A stretch of DNA of 64,000 nt, taken from Bacteroidota bacterium. Lineage in GTDB: Bacteria; Chloroflexota; Anaerolineae; Aggregatilineales; Phototrophicaceae. The notes under the pieces are model-generated. The model saw nothing but the letters and a program-made list of their open reading frames with translations, had not been told where the DNA came from and made no database searches. The stretch is from positions 28,356 to 92,355 of the forward strand of contig JAPUDW010000327.1 of assembly GCA_027492915.1 (NCBI GenBank), given 5' to 3'. The position numbers and the translations under genes are program-made. Position 1 is the stretch's first letter. The number at the start of each line of letters is the position of its first letter. Positions 45,045-53,222 of the stretch are shown piece after piece.

Positions 45045-45307
45045 AGATGCGTTTGGTTGGCGCGATGCATCGTGCCGACGCGCTGACCGACACCCCAGTG
45101 TCGAGTCAGCGGTGCTGCGCGTGAGCGCGGCACGTCAAGCCCTCCGGCGTATGAGGAGCGAGCGTTTTAGCTCGCTCTCTCCCTCAGCCGCACAGTGATC
45201 TCGAATACGAGATACTTCGGCTGCACCGCAAGCATGTGTCCTACACATGTTTAGCGGCTGAGGGAGATCGGTCGTCCTACGGACGACGCGCTGCTGCGAG
45301 GCAGCGC
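45030..45307 (+). ncRNA. Structured RNA candidate, copy B
   Basis: These 278 bases fold into consecutive strong hairpins. They are 45030-45039/45046-45055 (10 bp), 45059-45066/45069-45076, 45082-45093/45098-45110, 45112-45120/45125-45133, core hairpins 45142-45145/45153-45156 and 45158-45163/45170-45175, a 14-bp stem 45178-45191/45254-45267 holding two inner hairpins, 45271-45277/45281-45287, and 45288-45294/45301-45307. The core (45138-45175) matches copy A at 34 of 38 bases, with compensatory changes in the second stem. The order of hairpins around the core is the same in both copies, although flanking sequences differ. This supports a folded RNA rather than coding DNA. Confidence 0.6.
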
Positions 45308-45526
45308 CTGTCTGTCAAACTGAGAGTACGCTAAAGCAATTAAAAACTGCCCACCTATTTCTCGTTCCAACGTGATGCGTCGTAGGGCTATATATGTGAA
45401 TATTGGGTGGGCACTTTCAATATGAAAGTATCCTCGAAATTGTGACAACCGACACGCGCTTCAATCTCGCTTCGTTCCTACAATTAAGTGATCGGTAACC
45501 CATTCAAAAAACTGAACTTTGGAGAT

Positions 45527-46366
45527 ATGAGATTGAGAAAATCAACCCTATTGGGACTTGCCATTGTTGTGTGTACCTTGCTGACCATGCTCGTGGTCGC
45601 GCAGGCAGCTGTGGCACAAACTGTTAAACCTCAATGTGATGTCGACGCAGTTATTAAGCATCAAAATGAACATGCGCAGGAATTAGCGAATTTTGCCGAA
45701 GAGGCTAAAACAGATATGAATGCTGCGCTTGCTACTCTGTATCGAACTTCTATTGCCTATCAGGCTCTAGCAATTGAGTGTGGTTTTGCTAATGGCACGG
45801 CGGTGGAAGCAGCGCATCAATTGGAACATTCTGGCTTATTCGATACTGATACCCATGTGGATACCCACGTCCACAGTGAGGAAGAAGCCGCCGCAGTGCT
45901 GGCGCTGGCGCGTACTATCGGTGATCCAGAGCATGGCAAAATCTTGTTTAACACGGTTCGGTCTGAAGTTTCGTTCGCCTGCGCCAGCTGTCATCGCGTG
46001 GACAGTACCGAGACCTTAGTTGGCCCGGGATTGCTGGGCATTAGCGGTCACTCACATAACCACAGTGCAGTTGCCACTTCGGCAGATGGCACACCAGACG
46101 CTATGGCTGGTATGAACATGAGTGGTGCCACAGCAACACCCGATGCCATGAATGGCATGAATATGAGTGAAGCCACAGCAGAAGCAACCTCAGCGCCCGA
46201 ACTAACCACGGAACAGAAAGTTGAATTTCTGCGGACATCGATTACGAATCCGAGTGCATTAGTGATGACAGGCTTTCCGGACAATTTAATGCCCAAGGTC
46301 TATGGCACAATTTTCACTCCACAGGAGATCAATGATTTGATTGCTTATCTGTTCACGTTGGACTAA
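45527..46366 (+). CDS. Secreted c-type cytochrome with His/Met-rich insert
   Basis: From ATG 45527 the protein is 279 residues. A signal peptide is followed by LGLAIVVCTLLTMLVVAQAA and an AVAQ cleavage-like site. One haem-binding motif CASCH (Cys152, Cys155, His156 in this numbering) is present. The axial Met is probably in FPDNLMPKVYG near the C-terminus. Between them lies a low-complexity stretch with two copies of 'DAM.GMNMS' plus GHSHNHS, a likely metal-binding segment. An N-terminal helical domain (about 35-120) precedes the haem domain. TTG 45533 is better spaced from GGAG and may be the true start; the frame also allows GTG 45488. It is probably an extracytoplasmic electron carrier; partners are not in the window. 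Confidence 0.8.
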   Translation: MRLRKSTLLGLAIVVCTLLTMLVVAQAAVAQTVKPQCDVDAVIKHQNEHAQELANFAEEAKTDMNAALATLYRTSIAYQALAIECGFANGTAVEAAHQLEHSGLFDTDTHVDTHVHSEEEAAAVLALARTIGDPEHGKILFNTVRSEVSFACASCHRVDSTETLVGPGLLGISGHSHNHSAVATSADGTPDAMAGMNMSGATATPDAMNGMNMSEATAEATSAPELTTEQKVEFLRTSITNPSALVMTGFPDNLMPKVYGTIFTPQEINDLIAYLFTLD

Positions 46367-46465
46367 ATGCACGCTCGTTCATCAGTTTCAGATAATAGCG
46401 TGATGGTACGTTGCATCCCTCGCTGCGATACCGAAATTACTGTTTGGTCGCTAACTTAATAAGGG

Positions 46466-46489
46466 GGAGCGGCAATAAAGCGCCGCTCC
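46466..46489. terminator. Hairpin between convergent cytochrome and ssb genes
   Basis: The sequence ggagcggc (46466-46473), an 8-base loop aataaagc and gccgctcc (46482-46489) form a perfect 8-bp GC-rich stem. It lies between convergent stops at 46366 and 46512, where a bidirectional terminator is expected. The right side is followed by atttgact. Confidence 0.6.
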
Positions 46490-46511
46490 ATTTGACTTAT
46501 ACTAATTTGTA

Positions 46512-46874
46512 CTAGAAGGGAATATCACCGCCTTCGCTTTCAGTAACATCACTTTCTACACGGTCTAGCAGCACCAAGCGGTTGGCATCCAGATCAATAC
46601 TGGCTTGGGGTGTGCCACCCTGATCCGTCCATGCACTCGGACGCAGCCATTCCGTCGTCACCTGCACCAGCGAGCCTTTTTTGATGTACTGTGCCGCGAC
46701 ATCAGCGAGTTTGTTCCAGCAGTTCACGCGTACCCAAAGGGTTTGCTTCTTACCACTGCCGTTCTTGCGACTGACAGCTACACTGAAGCTGGCGACCTGT
46801 TGTTCACCAACGGTCTTTACCTGCGGATCGCTGCCCACGAAACCTGTCACCTGAATGTTGATGCTCGTACCCAT
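46512..46874 (-). CDS. ssb: Single-stranded DNA-binding protein
   Basis: The start is ATG 46872-46874, with AAGGA nine bases upstream. The 120-residue protein is an OB-fold SSB: SINIQVTGFVGSDPQVKTVG, then FSVAVSRKNGSGKKQTLWVR and WNKLADVAAQYIKKGSLVQV. It ends in the acidic tip DIPF, the conserved tail that recruits replication and repair proteins. The linker is short. It is the last gene of the long minus-strand series and supports the prim-pol and helicase genes. The structured segment at 46943-47087 lies upstream in its probable leader. Confidence 0.93.
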   Translation of the reverse strand: MGTSINIQVTGFVGSDPQVKTVGEQQVASFSVAVSRKNGSGKKQTLWVRVNCWNKLADVAAQYIKKGSLVQVTTEWLRPSAWTDQGGTPQASIDLDANRLVLLDRVESDVTESEGGDIPF

Positions 46875-46942
46875 GATGTTTATTCCTTCGCGCTGTGCGC
46901 TTTTTAGGCCATCGACCTTGTGCCGATTTCTGACCAAATAGC

Positions 46943-47087
46943 AGCAGGTGCATACAGGCAGCTTTCACCTGTAAGGCGCTACCCATTTCTGCTGAGGACG
47001 AATTGCACGCAATTCGTCTGGCACAAGCCCGGAAGAAAGGGGTAAAGCGTGCCGACCTTAGTCGGTATGAACGCTGCCGCACCTGCT
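46943..47087 (-). ncRNA. Branched structured segment upstream of ssb
   Basis: A closing stem pairs 46943-46951 (agcaggtgc) with 47079-47087 (gcacctgct). Inside are several hairpins: acagg/cctgt at about 46953-46971, a 10-bp perfect palindrome gacgaattgc/gcaattcgtc in 46981-47020, ggcac/gtgcc, and ccgac/gtcgg with a ctta loop. A multi-branch fold of ~145 nt just upstream of ssb suggests a regulatory leader on the minus strand. The strand is an inference. No known riboswitch class was recognised. Confidence 0.4.
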
Positions 47088-47484
47088 AAGCTGGTCAGTG
47101 ACAAATCGGTATGTTTTGGGTCAGATGGCATGCGTTAGCAGCGAAAAGGTTTAACACGGGAGAGGAATGCATTAGGGTGACAGGATGTGCCAGTAAGAAG
47201 TTATTGTTGGTAGTACAGGTATCCGCTTTGAGTGGCTAGGTAGAACGGGGATGTAGAGTGCTGACCCGTGTCGTGAACCGTTAGAACATGTGATAGTTCA
47301 TGGCAATCAATAAGATGCCGATATGTGACATGGCTTATATCTGCATGGATGTCAGGGCAACACGGTATGTATAGAAAGCCGAAACGATGGGCGCATAGAA
47401 CGTGAGGCGTGAGCGGGGAAAAGGGATACCTTGTCTAGCAACGATGTAAGATAGGCACTATAGTGAAAGTGACTTACTGTTGAT
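47088..47484. other. Intergenic stretch, nothing recognised
   Basis: These ~400 bases downstream of the 209-residue gene hold no plausible gene on either strand. A promoter for ssb may lie here. Short frames are of chance composition. Confidence 0.4.
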
Positions 47485-48114
47485 TTAGGGACGGTTATTC
47501 TGATCTGGGAAATAGGTTCCTTTGAAGTCGAAGATAGTGGGTATTTCACTGTAGCGTACACCTTCATACAACGCACTCGTAATCCGCGCCAACCCCACTT
47601 GCAACTTCTCACGAATGTAAGACAGATCGCCGTGCAGCAGTAGTTGAATCACTGCTTGAGTAAAGTAATCAGCCGCCACTAGCAGTTCATAAGCCATTCG
47701 TCCGCGCCAGCCGTGTACGCCATTGGCGAAGGATACTGCTGCCCGCAGCGTAGTAGTGGTTTCGTAAGCTTTCAGCAGGGCTTTGGCCGTACCCTCAAAA
47801 TCATCGGCACGGGTGTCCCTCGCCTGCTGGAAAAGTAGCAAGTAGCTGTAAATCGCATCAATCGTCGGGATCGTCACCGAATTCTGACCGCAGAAGGTCG
47901 CCAGCTTGAGCCAAGTTATTTCGTAGTGGGGATGCCCGCTCAAACTTAATGCCATATCCGTGATTAAATTCATCCCATCGGATACCTGACTGCTTTCGCG
48001 GTCAGCACGGAGATCGTTGGCAAGGAGCGCACCGAGACAAGCGTACTTAGCGTTGTCAAACAGGGCGTTGTAACGATTGAGTGCCTGTTGTGTGATGACA
48101 TCCGTCGTATTCAT
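47485..48114 (-). CDS. Helical protein of unknown function
   Basis: The 209-residue protein has a good ribosome site (AAGGAG nine bases before ATG 48114). It appears all-helical with no membrane segment, for example NRYNALFDNAKYACLGALLA near the N-terminus. The last 25 residues (YSEIPTIFDFKGTYFPDQNN) look like an extended tail. It ends the run of tightly spaced minus-strand genes before the ssb leader. No family was recognised. Confidence 0.6.
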   Translation of the reverse strand: MNTTDVITQQALNRYNALFDNAKYACLGALLANDLRADRESSQVSDGMNLITDMALSLSGHPHYEITWLKLATFCGQNSVTIPTIDAIYSYLLLFQQARDTRADDFEGTAKALLKAYETTTTLRAAVSFANGVHGWRGRMAYELLVAADYFTQAVIQLLLHGDLSYIREKLQVGLARITSALYEGVRYSEIPTIFDFKGTYFPDQNNRP

Positions 48115-48176
48115 TGCGGAATTCTCCTTAATTGAGTGATGAGGTACAAATGTCTTGAGTAGAACAATGTCTCGTC

Positions 48177-48599
48177 CTACAGGCTCCAGCGACTCAGCAT
48201 TCGCAATGTTTGGGGATCAGTTGGCGCTGTCTCGACTTGCATCAGCATCATCTGGAGGGTCGTTTGGATACGCTCATATAAGTGATACTGCTCATCGTCG
48301 TAAGGCAAAATCCATGTCCCATAGGGGATCAGAAATGAAACACGCCCATCCCCCCGTTTGTATCGGACAGGAAGATCAAAGGGCACATCGCGCTCTGGTT
48401 TCCAACCAGTCAACTGCACGATTGGTAAAAAACGTTCGTCAGCCGGTAATGTCCAATCGGCACTCAGAATTCCGTTAGGATGCTGTGCCAGATAGAGGCG
48501 TTTCACTGCTAATCCAGTCGGCATGTCATGGAAAGGTTGGCGGACAACCTTCACGAAGAGGGCGGGTTGCCAATCAAGCCCGGTGCAATCGTCAATCAT
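48177..48599 (-). CDS. Protein of unknown function
   Basis: The 140-residue protein starts at ATG 48599, with AAGGAG upstream, and overlaps the PAPS-reductase-like gene by ATGA. It begins MIDDCTGLDWQPALFVKVVR and is predicted mixed alpha/beta, with several Trp and Pro residues (FLIPYGTWILPYDDEQYHLY). Coupling to the reductase-like gene suggests a shared function. No family was recognised. Confidence 0.6.
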   Translation of the reverse strand: MIDDCTGLDWQPALFVKVVRQPFHDMPTGLAVKRLYLAQHPNGILSADWTLPADERFLPIVQLTGWKPERDVPFDLPVRYKRGDGRVSFLIPYGTWILPYDDEQYHLYERIQTTLQMMLMQVETAPTDPQTLRMLSRWSL

Positions 48600-49450
48600 G
48601 TGTTTCTCCTTTTGTGGTCATACACTGCCGCTCGCGTTTCTTCAGAGAGCAGTTCCGGTCTGAGGTCGCTCAGCCAGAAATCTTTACGGAAACTGTAGCC
48701 GGTGACAGCTTCGATATGGCACAATTCGCAATAGGTCTCGGGGTTATGAGCAGCTCCATTCATGAGGTCGTTCACACCGGCCAGTACACACAGCGCACAC
48801 GACAATCGATGATTGCCAAGTTTGTAAGCGTCGTGGTAGATATTCCCATGCCGTCGAATACCATTCCAAACATCTGTGTCTGTCCAGTCATGGATCGGCA
48901 GCCAGTCAAAAACAAACCGCCCCTTAGTCGGAGCGGTACAGTCATCACGCACAGCGAAGGTCTGACGTTTAGCCCGGGTGTGGCTCTCCTGAGCACGCAG
49001 CCCCATCGCACATACGACCTTCCCGGTTGAAAAGGTATTCCGTATCCAGCGCGAGATGGGCGCACGTTTGAGGTCAGAGGTGCAGTAGCGGACTTGACTG
49101 GACGGCCAGCAGGGACGGGATGGGTCGCTGTAATACCGCTGCCAGATGCGATCAATCAGGTCGCCATTGGTCCAGCGAACGATATGCAGGGGTACATCTT
49201 TACGTCGTGCCAGATTGTGAACGTAATCTGTAGTGTTATGCCACTCAGCACGTCCGAGATCAGCATGGACCATTGCCACATCGCCCATCCAACCTTCAGT
49301 CTGACGGCGTTCTAGCAGATGGTGACACATGGCATCCGAGTCTTTACCGCCAGATACGCTCAGTACCAGCGCTGCACCGTCGCGAAGTAATTGGATTGGA
49401 TCATATGGCAGCAGCTTGTCCAAGGCAAATAGCGGAAGTTGGTAAGACAT
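48596..49450 (-). CDS. PAPS-reductase-like (PP-loop) protein
   Basis: The 284-residue protein starts at ATG 49448-49450; the longer open frame upstream is a shadow. The PP-loop ATP-pyrophosphatase motif is SVSGGKDSDAMCHHLL. A later CTSDLKRAPI block matches the 'CT..LK..P' signature of PAPS reductase/DndC-type enzymes. The C-terminal Cys pairs CALC and CELC could bind an Fe-S cluster or zinc. Relatives on plasmids and phages act on sulfur or nucleotide substrates; DndC helps phosphorothioate DNA. No dndB, dndD or dndE genes are visible, so the substrate here is unknown. Confidence 0.8.
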   Translation of the reverse strand: MSYQLPLFALDKLLPYDPIQLLRDGAALVLSVSGGKDSDAMCHHLLERRQTEGWMGDVAMVHADLGRAEWHNTTDYVHNLARRKDVPLHIVRWTNGDLIDRIWQRYYSDPSRPCWPSSQVRYCTSDLKRAPISRWIRNTFSTGKVVCAMGLRAQESHTRAKRQTFAVRDDCTAPTKGRFVFDWLPIHDWTDTDVWNGIRRHGNIYHDAYKLGNHRLSCALCVLAGVNDLMNGAAHNPETYCELCHIEAVTGYSFRKDFWLSDLRPELLSEETRAAVYDHKRRNT

Positions 49451-49454
49451 TAGT

Positions 49455-49688
49455 TTATACCTCCTGAAACCAAGTGCCGCTGAAACGCTGGATGTCGCCG
49501 TTATCCAGAAAGCGTACCCAACAGCTATGAATGCCGATGCTGTAGGGATGCACATTGTCACACAATGGATAGGCGATGACGATACACTTGCGGCGTGGAT
49601 GGACAGTGGATAATCCGACAATGCATCCGATTGTGCTGGGTTTGGGCAATTTCGAGTGGTGAAAGTTCTGCCGTTGGCATTTGAGCAT
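49455..49688 (-). CDS. 77-residue protein of unknown function
   Basis: ATG 49686-49688 is preceded by AGGTAGG and starts four bases after the upstream stop; the frame is open farther upstream but overlaps the neighbour. The product (MLKCQRQNFHHSKLPKPSTI onward) is rich in His and aromatic residues and ends in FLDNGDIQRFSGTWFQEV. It is four bases from the reductase-like gene, so it is co-transcribed. No family was recognised. Confidence 0.5.
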   Translation of the reverse strand: MLKCQRQNFHHSKLPKPSTIGCIVGLSTVHPRRKCIVIAYPLCDNVHPYSIGIHSCWVRFLDNGDIQRFSGTWFQEV

Positions 49689-49692
49689 CGTT

Positions 49693-50544
49693 TTACCTAC
49701 CTTTATCATCTGCTTCAAAAGGCGAAAACGTTTTGCCATAACCGTTGATGATTTCAACGACCTTGCCCGACTCGCTAACAATCCGCTGCATGGCGGCCTG
49801 CGCTTCAGCCAACGAGTAGAATTGACCGTAGTCCTCAAGTGTCTCGCCTTCGAAATCACGTAAGCAATAAGGTGGGACTGCCGCGTTATTCGTACTTGCT
49901 TCACGAATTTCAGCCGGGATTTCGAGGACTATCGCTGACGCAGCAAGTGCAAAAGCGATGGGATGTTCACTGGATGAACGGGCGATGTCGAGCCATTCCG
50001 CACGTTGCTCAACCCAAGCGATGACGTACTCACTTCCAACCGGCAGCACAGAACCGTCAAAGGCATTCACCTCCTGAACCAACCGGATGCGCCCTTCGGC
50101 ATAAAAGTGCTGTATTTCGCCATTTACTTCGGCGATTAACGGATCACCCTCTTTTATGGGGTGAAGTGCCTCTATGAATAGCTCGAAGTCATCGGCAACT
50201 GTGACGGTTACTTCCACTAAGCTATCGAGTTCCAGTTCATTGGCCTGACGGATGGCTTCCTCCATGCCTTCGTCTATCTCGCACGTTTCAGCGGCAATAT
50301 TCACATGTGCAGTGAAATCCTCGATATGCTGAGCTTGCAGGTCAGACAGATGGTGCATCAGAATAAGACACCAATTGTGAACACCCGCCCGATTAAAGGC
50401 GACTACCCTCACACCGCTGCCGAGCTGCTCTGCAAGTTGATTGACCGCACGGATATAGACTTCGCGGTAAACTTCAATCCCATCGGGCATGGCCTCGCCG
50501 TCGGAAAAGCCATATTTACTCTGCATATCTTCCCAGAAACGCAT
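49693..50544 (-). CDS. Unknown protein downstream of the ThiF gene
   Basis: The start is taken at ATG 50542-50544, with AAAGGA eight bases upstream, though the frame is open to 50673. The 283-residue acidic protein has no transmembrane segment or recognised motif. In PRTRC cassettes the protein near ThiF and B is A, a JAB/Mov34-type peptidase, but I see no H-x-H...S..D JAMM signature here. It is therefore not called protein A. The final stretch FSPFEADDKGR is charged. It sits in the operon with B, C and ThiF. Confidence 0.6.
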   Translation of the reverse strand: MRFWEDMQSKYGFSDGEAMPDGIEVYREVYIRAVNQLAEQLGSGVRVVAFNRAGVHNWCLILMHHLSDLQAQHIEDFTAHVNIAAETCEIDEGMEEAIRQANELELDSLVEVTVTVADDFELFIEALHPIKEGDPLIAEVNGEIQHFYAEGRIRLVQEVNAFDGSVLPVGSEYVIAWVEQRAEWLDIARSSSEHPIAFALAASAIVLEIPAEIREASTNNAAVPPYCLRDFEGETLEDYGQFYSLAEAQAAMQRIVSESGKVVEIINGYGKTFSPFEADDKGR

Positions 50545-50602
50545 GGTGAGCATCCTTTCATTAGTCTGCAATTGTGAGATGTAAAACGGAAAACGGACGG
50601 GA

Positions 50603-51370
50603 TTAAGCCTGAAGGTAGGAGAGGAGTTCGTCGCGGCAAATCGGCAGGCTGCGGACGGACAACCCATCGACACTGAAATAACTAAGAAAGGTGGTTACGG
50701 GCAGGCGGTGCAGCAGCTTGTAGACATAGCCCGCGACGACACAAGCCACGAGATCATTGATTAAAAGATGTTGCTCACCACGTGCGACCAGATCAGCACA
50801 GGAGAGGTTGGGCTGTGGGACAGGCTGGGGTTCTGGTTCGAGAAGCTGCGGAAAGAGTAGTGCCGGGCTGGGTAAATAGCGATACTTGCCCTTATCACCA
50901 TTGATGTACCGTAGTACATTTTCACGATCCGATGTGTTGCCCATACACACTTGCCCACTGTCAAAATGATTACCGGCATCGAGCCAAATGCCTTCAGCTT
51001 TCGCCAATTCACAGCGGGCATCGTGGTTATCCACACAACCAATGACCAGATTGCCACTGTGGTCGATATGCTGTCGGACATTGAGCGGTTGATCGATAGC
51101 AGCAATCTCCAGTCCCAAGGCTTGATTGAAGCGGCGAGCTAGTACCCGGCTCTTGCTCTGTCCAACGTCCCCGGCGGCGAATAGTTGCCGTCCCACATTC
51201 TTTTCCTCAACGACATCTGGGTCTATGAAAGCCAATGCCGGTGTGTGCAACCGCGCCCGCCGCATATCGTAGACCGTCCGCGCCACAGTCCGCGCGACTT
51301 GGGAGCCTGTTCCGCCTAGTCCAACGACGGTCACGGTTTGCAGATGCATAAAGGGATCAAAAACGTTCAA
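50603..51370 (-). CDS. PRTRC-type ThiF/E1-like adenylating enzyme
   Basis: Translation starts at TTG 51368-51370, with GGAGG eight bases upstream. The 255-residue protein has the E1/ThiF nucleotide-binding loop VTVVGLGGTGSQVART (residues about 13-28). It continues with the block FIDPDVVEEKNVGRQLF, diagnostic for the PRTRC ThiF group. E1-like enzymes adenylate the C-terminal Gly of a ubiquitin-like protein. The ubiquitin-like partner is the 71-residue protein at 53223-53438, and the E2-like protein B is the next gene upstream. The C-terminal part (LSCADLVARGEQHLLINDLV) resembles the E1-like tail. The catalytic cysteine is not certain. Confidence 0.88.
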   Translation of the reverse strand: MNVFDPFMHLQTVTVVGLGGTGSQVARTVARTVYDMRRARLHTPALAFIDPDVVEEKNVGRQLFAAGDVGQSKSRVLARRFNQALGLEIAAIDQPLNVRQHIDHSGNLVIGCVDNHDARCELAKAEGIWLDAGNHFDSGQVCMGNTSDRENVLRYINGDKGKYRYLPSPALLFPQLLEPEPQPVPQPNLSCADLVARGEQHLLINDLVACVVAGYVYKLLHRLPVTTFLSYFSVDGLSVRSLPICRDELLSYLQA

Positions 51371-51453
51371 GGCTGTATCCTCCTATCTCGTTCACGAGAG
51401 GCTTTGTTCCAGATACCTGCATAACAAATAACGATGGGGTTAGGTAACTGTGG

Positions 51454-52164
51454 TCAGTGGCGATCATCGCCCAGCACTTGAGCTAGAGTGCGCTGCGCCG
51501 GGATCAAATCGGATTTGGGGTAAACACGGGCGTGACGTGTTTCGAGGTCGATTAACTTCTGCCGGATGTCCTGTGGATGGGATTTGGATTTGCCATTGCA
51601 GCCGTGATCGCCAAAGCGACTGCCAAGGAAGACCGCCCAATCTTCGACCAGTGAACCACTTTTGAGCCCTATTTCGGAAGCAGAGGGAACCGTTCCCCAG
51701 CAAATACTGCCGCTGGTAAAGACATTCGGTAATGGCAAATGAAACAAGGACGTATCCATTTGGTCGGGGCGTTTCTTGACAGCATAGACCTGATACTGCG
51801 GCGATTTGTCCTCGGCGGTTACCCGGATCATGAGCATTCCCGGCAGCGGGACACGTAGTGGCGCTTCCGAGCCTTCAAAATACAAGCCGGTTTTACCCGG
51901 TGGGCGGTATTCGACGACGGTTTTCTTCACACCTTCGTAACGCACGAGCAAGGTGTTTCCGGTCAGCAGCCCGGTGTCGAAGCCTACCTTGGCGGAGAGC
52001 GCCAGCGCGATTTGGGCGGGGTCTACCGGATACTCGGTCACTCGATCCCCCTCACACTTTTCGAGCATCACGCCATAACTGTAAAACCGAAGTACGAGCG
52101 AGGGTTGTTCAGTCAGCAACTGTTCCAAGGCTTGGCCAGACACATCGAACGCGAGGTTTGTCAT
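51454..52164 (-). CDS. PRTRC system protein B (E2-like)
   Basis: The 236-residue protein starts at ATG 52164 with an excellent AAAGGAG site, lying inside the upstream gene's last 56 bases. It matches the PRTRC B/prokaryotic E2-D pattern: VFTSGSICWGTVPSASEIGL followed by EDWAVFLGSRFGDHG and a 'LPLPNV' lead-in. Cys in SICWG is the obvious candidate for thioester transfer. It is followed in the same operon by ThiF and preceded by the ubiquitin-like C. The C-terminal ~45 residues are polar. Conjugation activity is inferred from the family model. Confidence 0.82.
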   Translation of the reverse strand: MTNLAFDVSGQALEQLLTEQPSLVLRFYSYGVMLEKCEGDRVTEYPVDPAQIALALSAKVGFDTGLLTGNTLLVRYEGVKKTVVEYRPPGKTGLYFEGSEAPLRVPLPGMLMIRVTAEDKSPQYQVYAVKKRPDQMDTSLFHLPLPNVFTSGSICWGTVPSASEIGLKSGSLVEDWAVFLGSRFGDHGCNGKSKSHPQDIRQKLIDLETRHARVYPKSDLIPAQRTLAQVLGDDRH

Positions 52165-52951
52165 GGACTTTCTCCTTTGGCTGTTTACTAATGGCTTTAT
52201 AAATGCGTTTCACATTGTCACCGAGAGCGGTAAAGACTTCTGGAGTGGATTGTAAAAAGGCCAGACCTTTTAGAGCCTCAGGCATAATTTCATCGGCCTC
52301 CTGAATGATGGCAATGGCAAACTCCAGATCGTCTTTGTCCCACGTCAGCGGCTGGAATTCACACATGCTGTCGTAATCGAGATCAATGACTGAATTGCCT
52401 GAACAGGAAAACAACCACTGCATCAACCACGACAGTTGGCGGTAGCGTTCATCCGGATGCTGCTCAAGGTCTTCAGCGATGAACTGTCCGACTATGTGCG
52501 CGCACTCTGGCGTATCCACGGTGTCCTCATCGGCTGTCGGATCAATCCCAAATGGCGCAAGTACGGGGATCAGATCAGCATGGCTTTCGTAGAAATCGGG
52601 TTCTTCCAGTCTCACCCCATAGGACGGTAAGGGGATGCCATAGCCCATCCACTCCAAGTTTTCCAGCGGGATACCTAGCTTCTCGATTTCGCGGCAGACG
52701 AAACGATCAATATCATCCCACGACCACCCGTCACGCAGTTGCTCGATCACCTGCACATAGATAGTTGGAAACGAGTTGCGTACCACCCGCAGCGCTAGAC
52801 CAAGCCCGCCATCACCTCCGTAATCGTCATCCTCATCAGTGAAGTCATCCCAGAACGGATCCAGCCATGCGACGACATTCGCCAGACACAGCATAGGGTC
52901 AGTGTTCATTCCGGTAACGAGTAGCTCTTGAAGCTGTAAGAGTTCAGTCAT
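52109..52951 (-). CDS. Acidic protein, positional candidate for PRTRC protein F
   Basis: The 280-residue protein overlaps the 89-residue gene upstream by ATGA and the protein B gene downstream by 56 bases. It is strongly acidic (WDDFTDEDDDYGGDGGLGLA near residue 40) and mostly helical. Its position between the C and B genes equals that usually held by PRTRC protein F. I see no decisive motif, so the name is only positional. The last 25 residues (KQPKEKVHDKPRVRCVWPSL) are basic, read through the overlap. Confidence 0.6.
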   Translation of the reverse strand: MTELLQLQELLVTGMNTDPMLCLANVVAWLDPFWDDFTDEDDDYGGDGGLGLALRVVRNSFPTIYVQVIEQLRDGWSWDDIDRFVCREIEKLGIPLENLEWMGYGIPLPSYGVRLEEPDFYESHADLIPVLAPFGIDPTADEDTVDTPECAHIVGQFIAEDLEQHPDERYRQLSWLMQWLFSCSGNSVIDLDYDSMCEFQPLTWDKDDLEFAIAIIQEADEIMPEALKGLAFLQSTPEVFTALGDNVKRIYKAISKQPKEKVHDKPRVRCVWPSLGTVAD

Positions 52952-53217
52952 AATCCAAACTCCAAATTGACTACAGAGGTCAGCGGCACAGAAGTGAGAT
53001 GGCTGATTTGTTGGGCAGCATAAGCGCAGCGTCGGGCGTAACCTACCAATTCAGTAACCGCATCGACCATTTGATTGCGGGGAATGCCAGCAGGAAACCA
53101 ATGCCCTTGGGGATGGGCACTATGTTGCTTCAATAGTTCCATCCCCAGGAGTTGAACCGGTTCGACTTGTGCAAGGCAGTCCCGCAGGCTGGTCAACGTT
53201 AAGCCTGCGTCAAACAT
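52948..53217 (-). CDS. 89-residue protein of unknown function in PRTRC cassette
   Basis: The ATG at 53217 lies six bases after the protein C stop and has AAGGGA upstream. The product (MFDAGLTLTSLRDCLAQVEP onward) is soluble and mostly helical, with a His/Pro-containing centre (SAHPQGHWFPAGIPRNQMVD). Tight spacing on both sides supports it as a real cassette member. It has no counterpart that I can name among PRTRC proteins A-F. Confidence 0.6.
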   Translation of the reverse strand: MFDAGLTLTSLRDCLAQVEPVQLLGMELLKQHSAHPQGHWFPAGIPRNQMVDAVTELVGYARRCAYAAQQISHLTSVPLTSVVNLEFGL

Positions 53218-53222
53218 GATGG

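Noticed and set aside
49693..50544. PRTRC protein A (JAB peptidase) identity for the 283-residue protein
   Set aside because: Position is suggestive, but the JAMM metal-binding pattern (E, H-x-H, S, D) is not visible.
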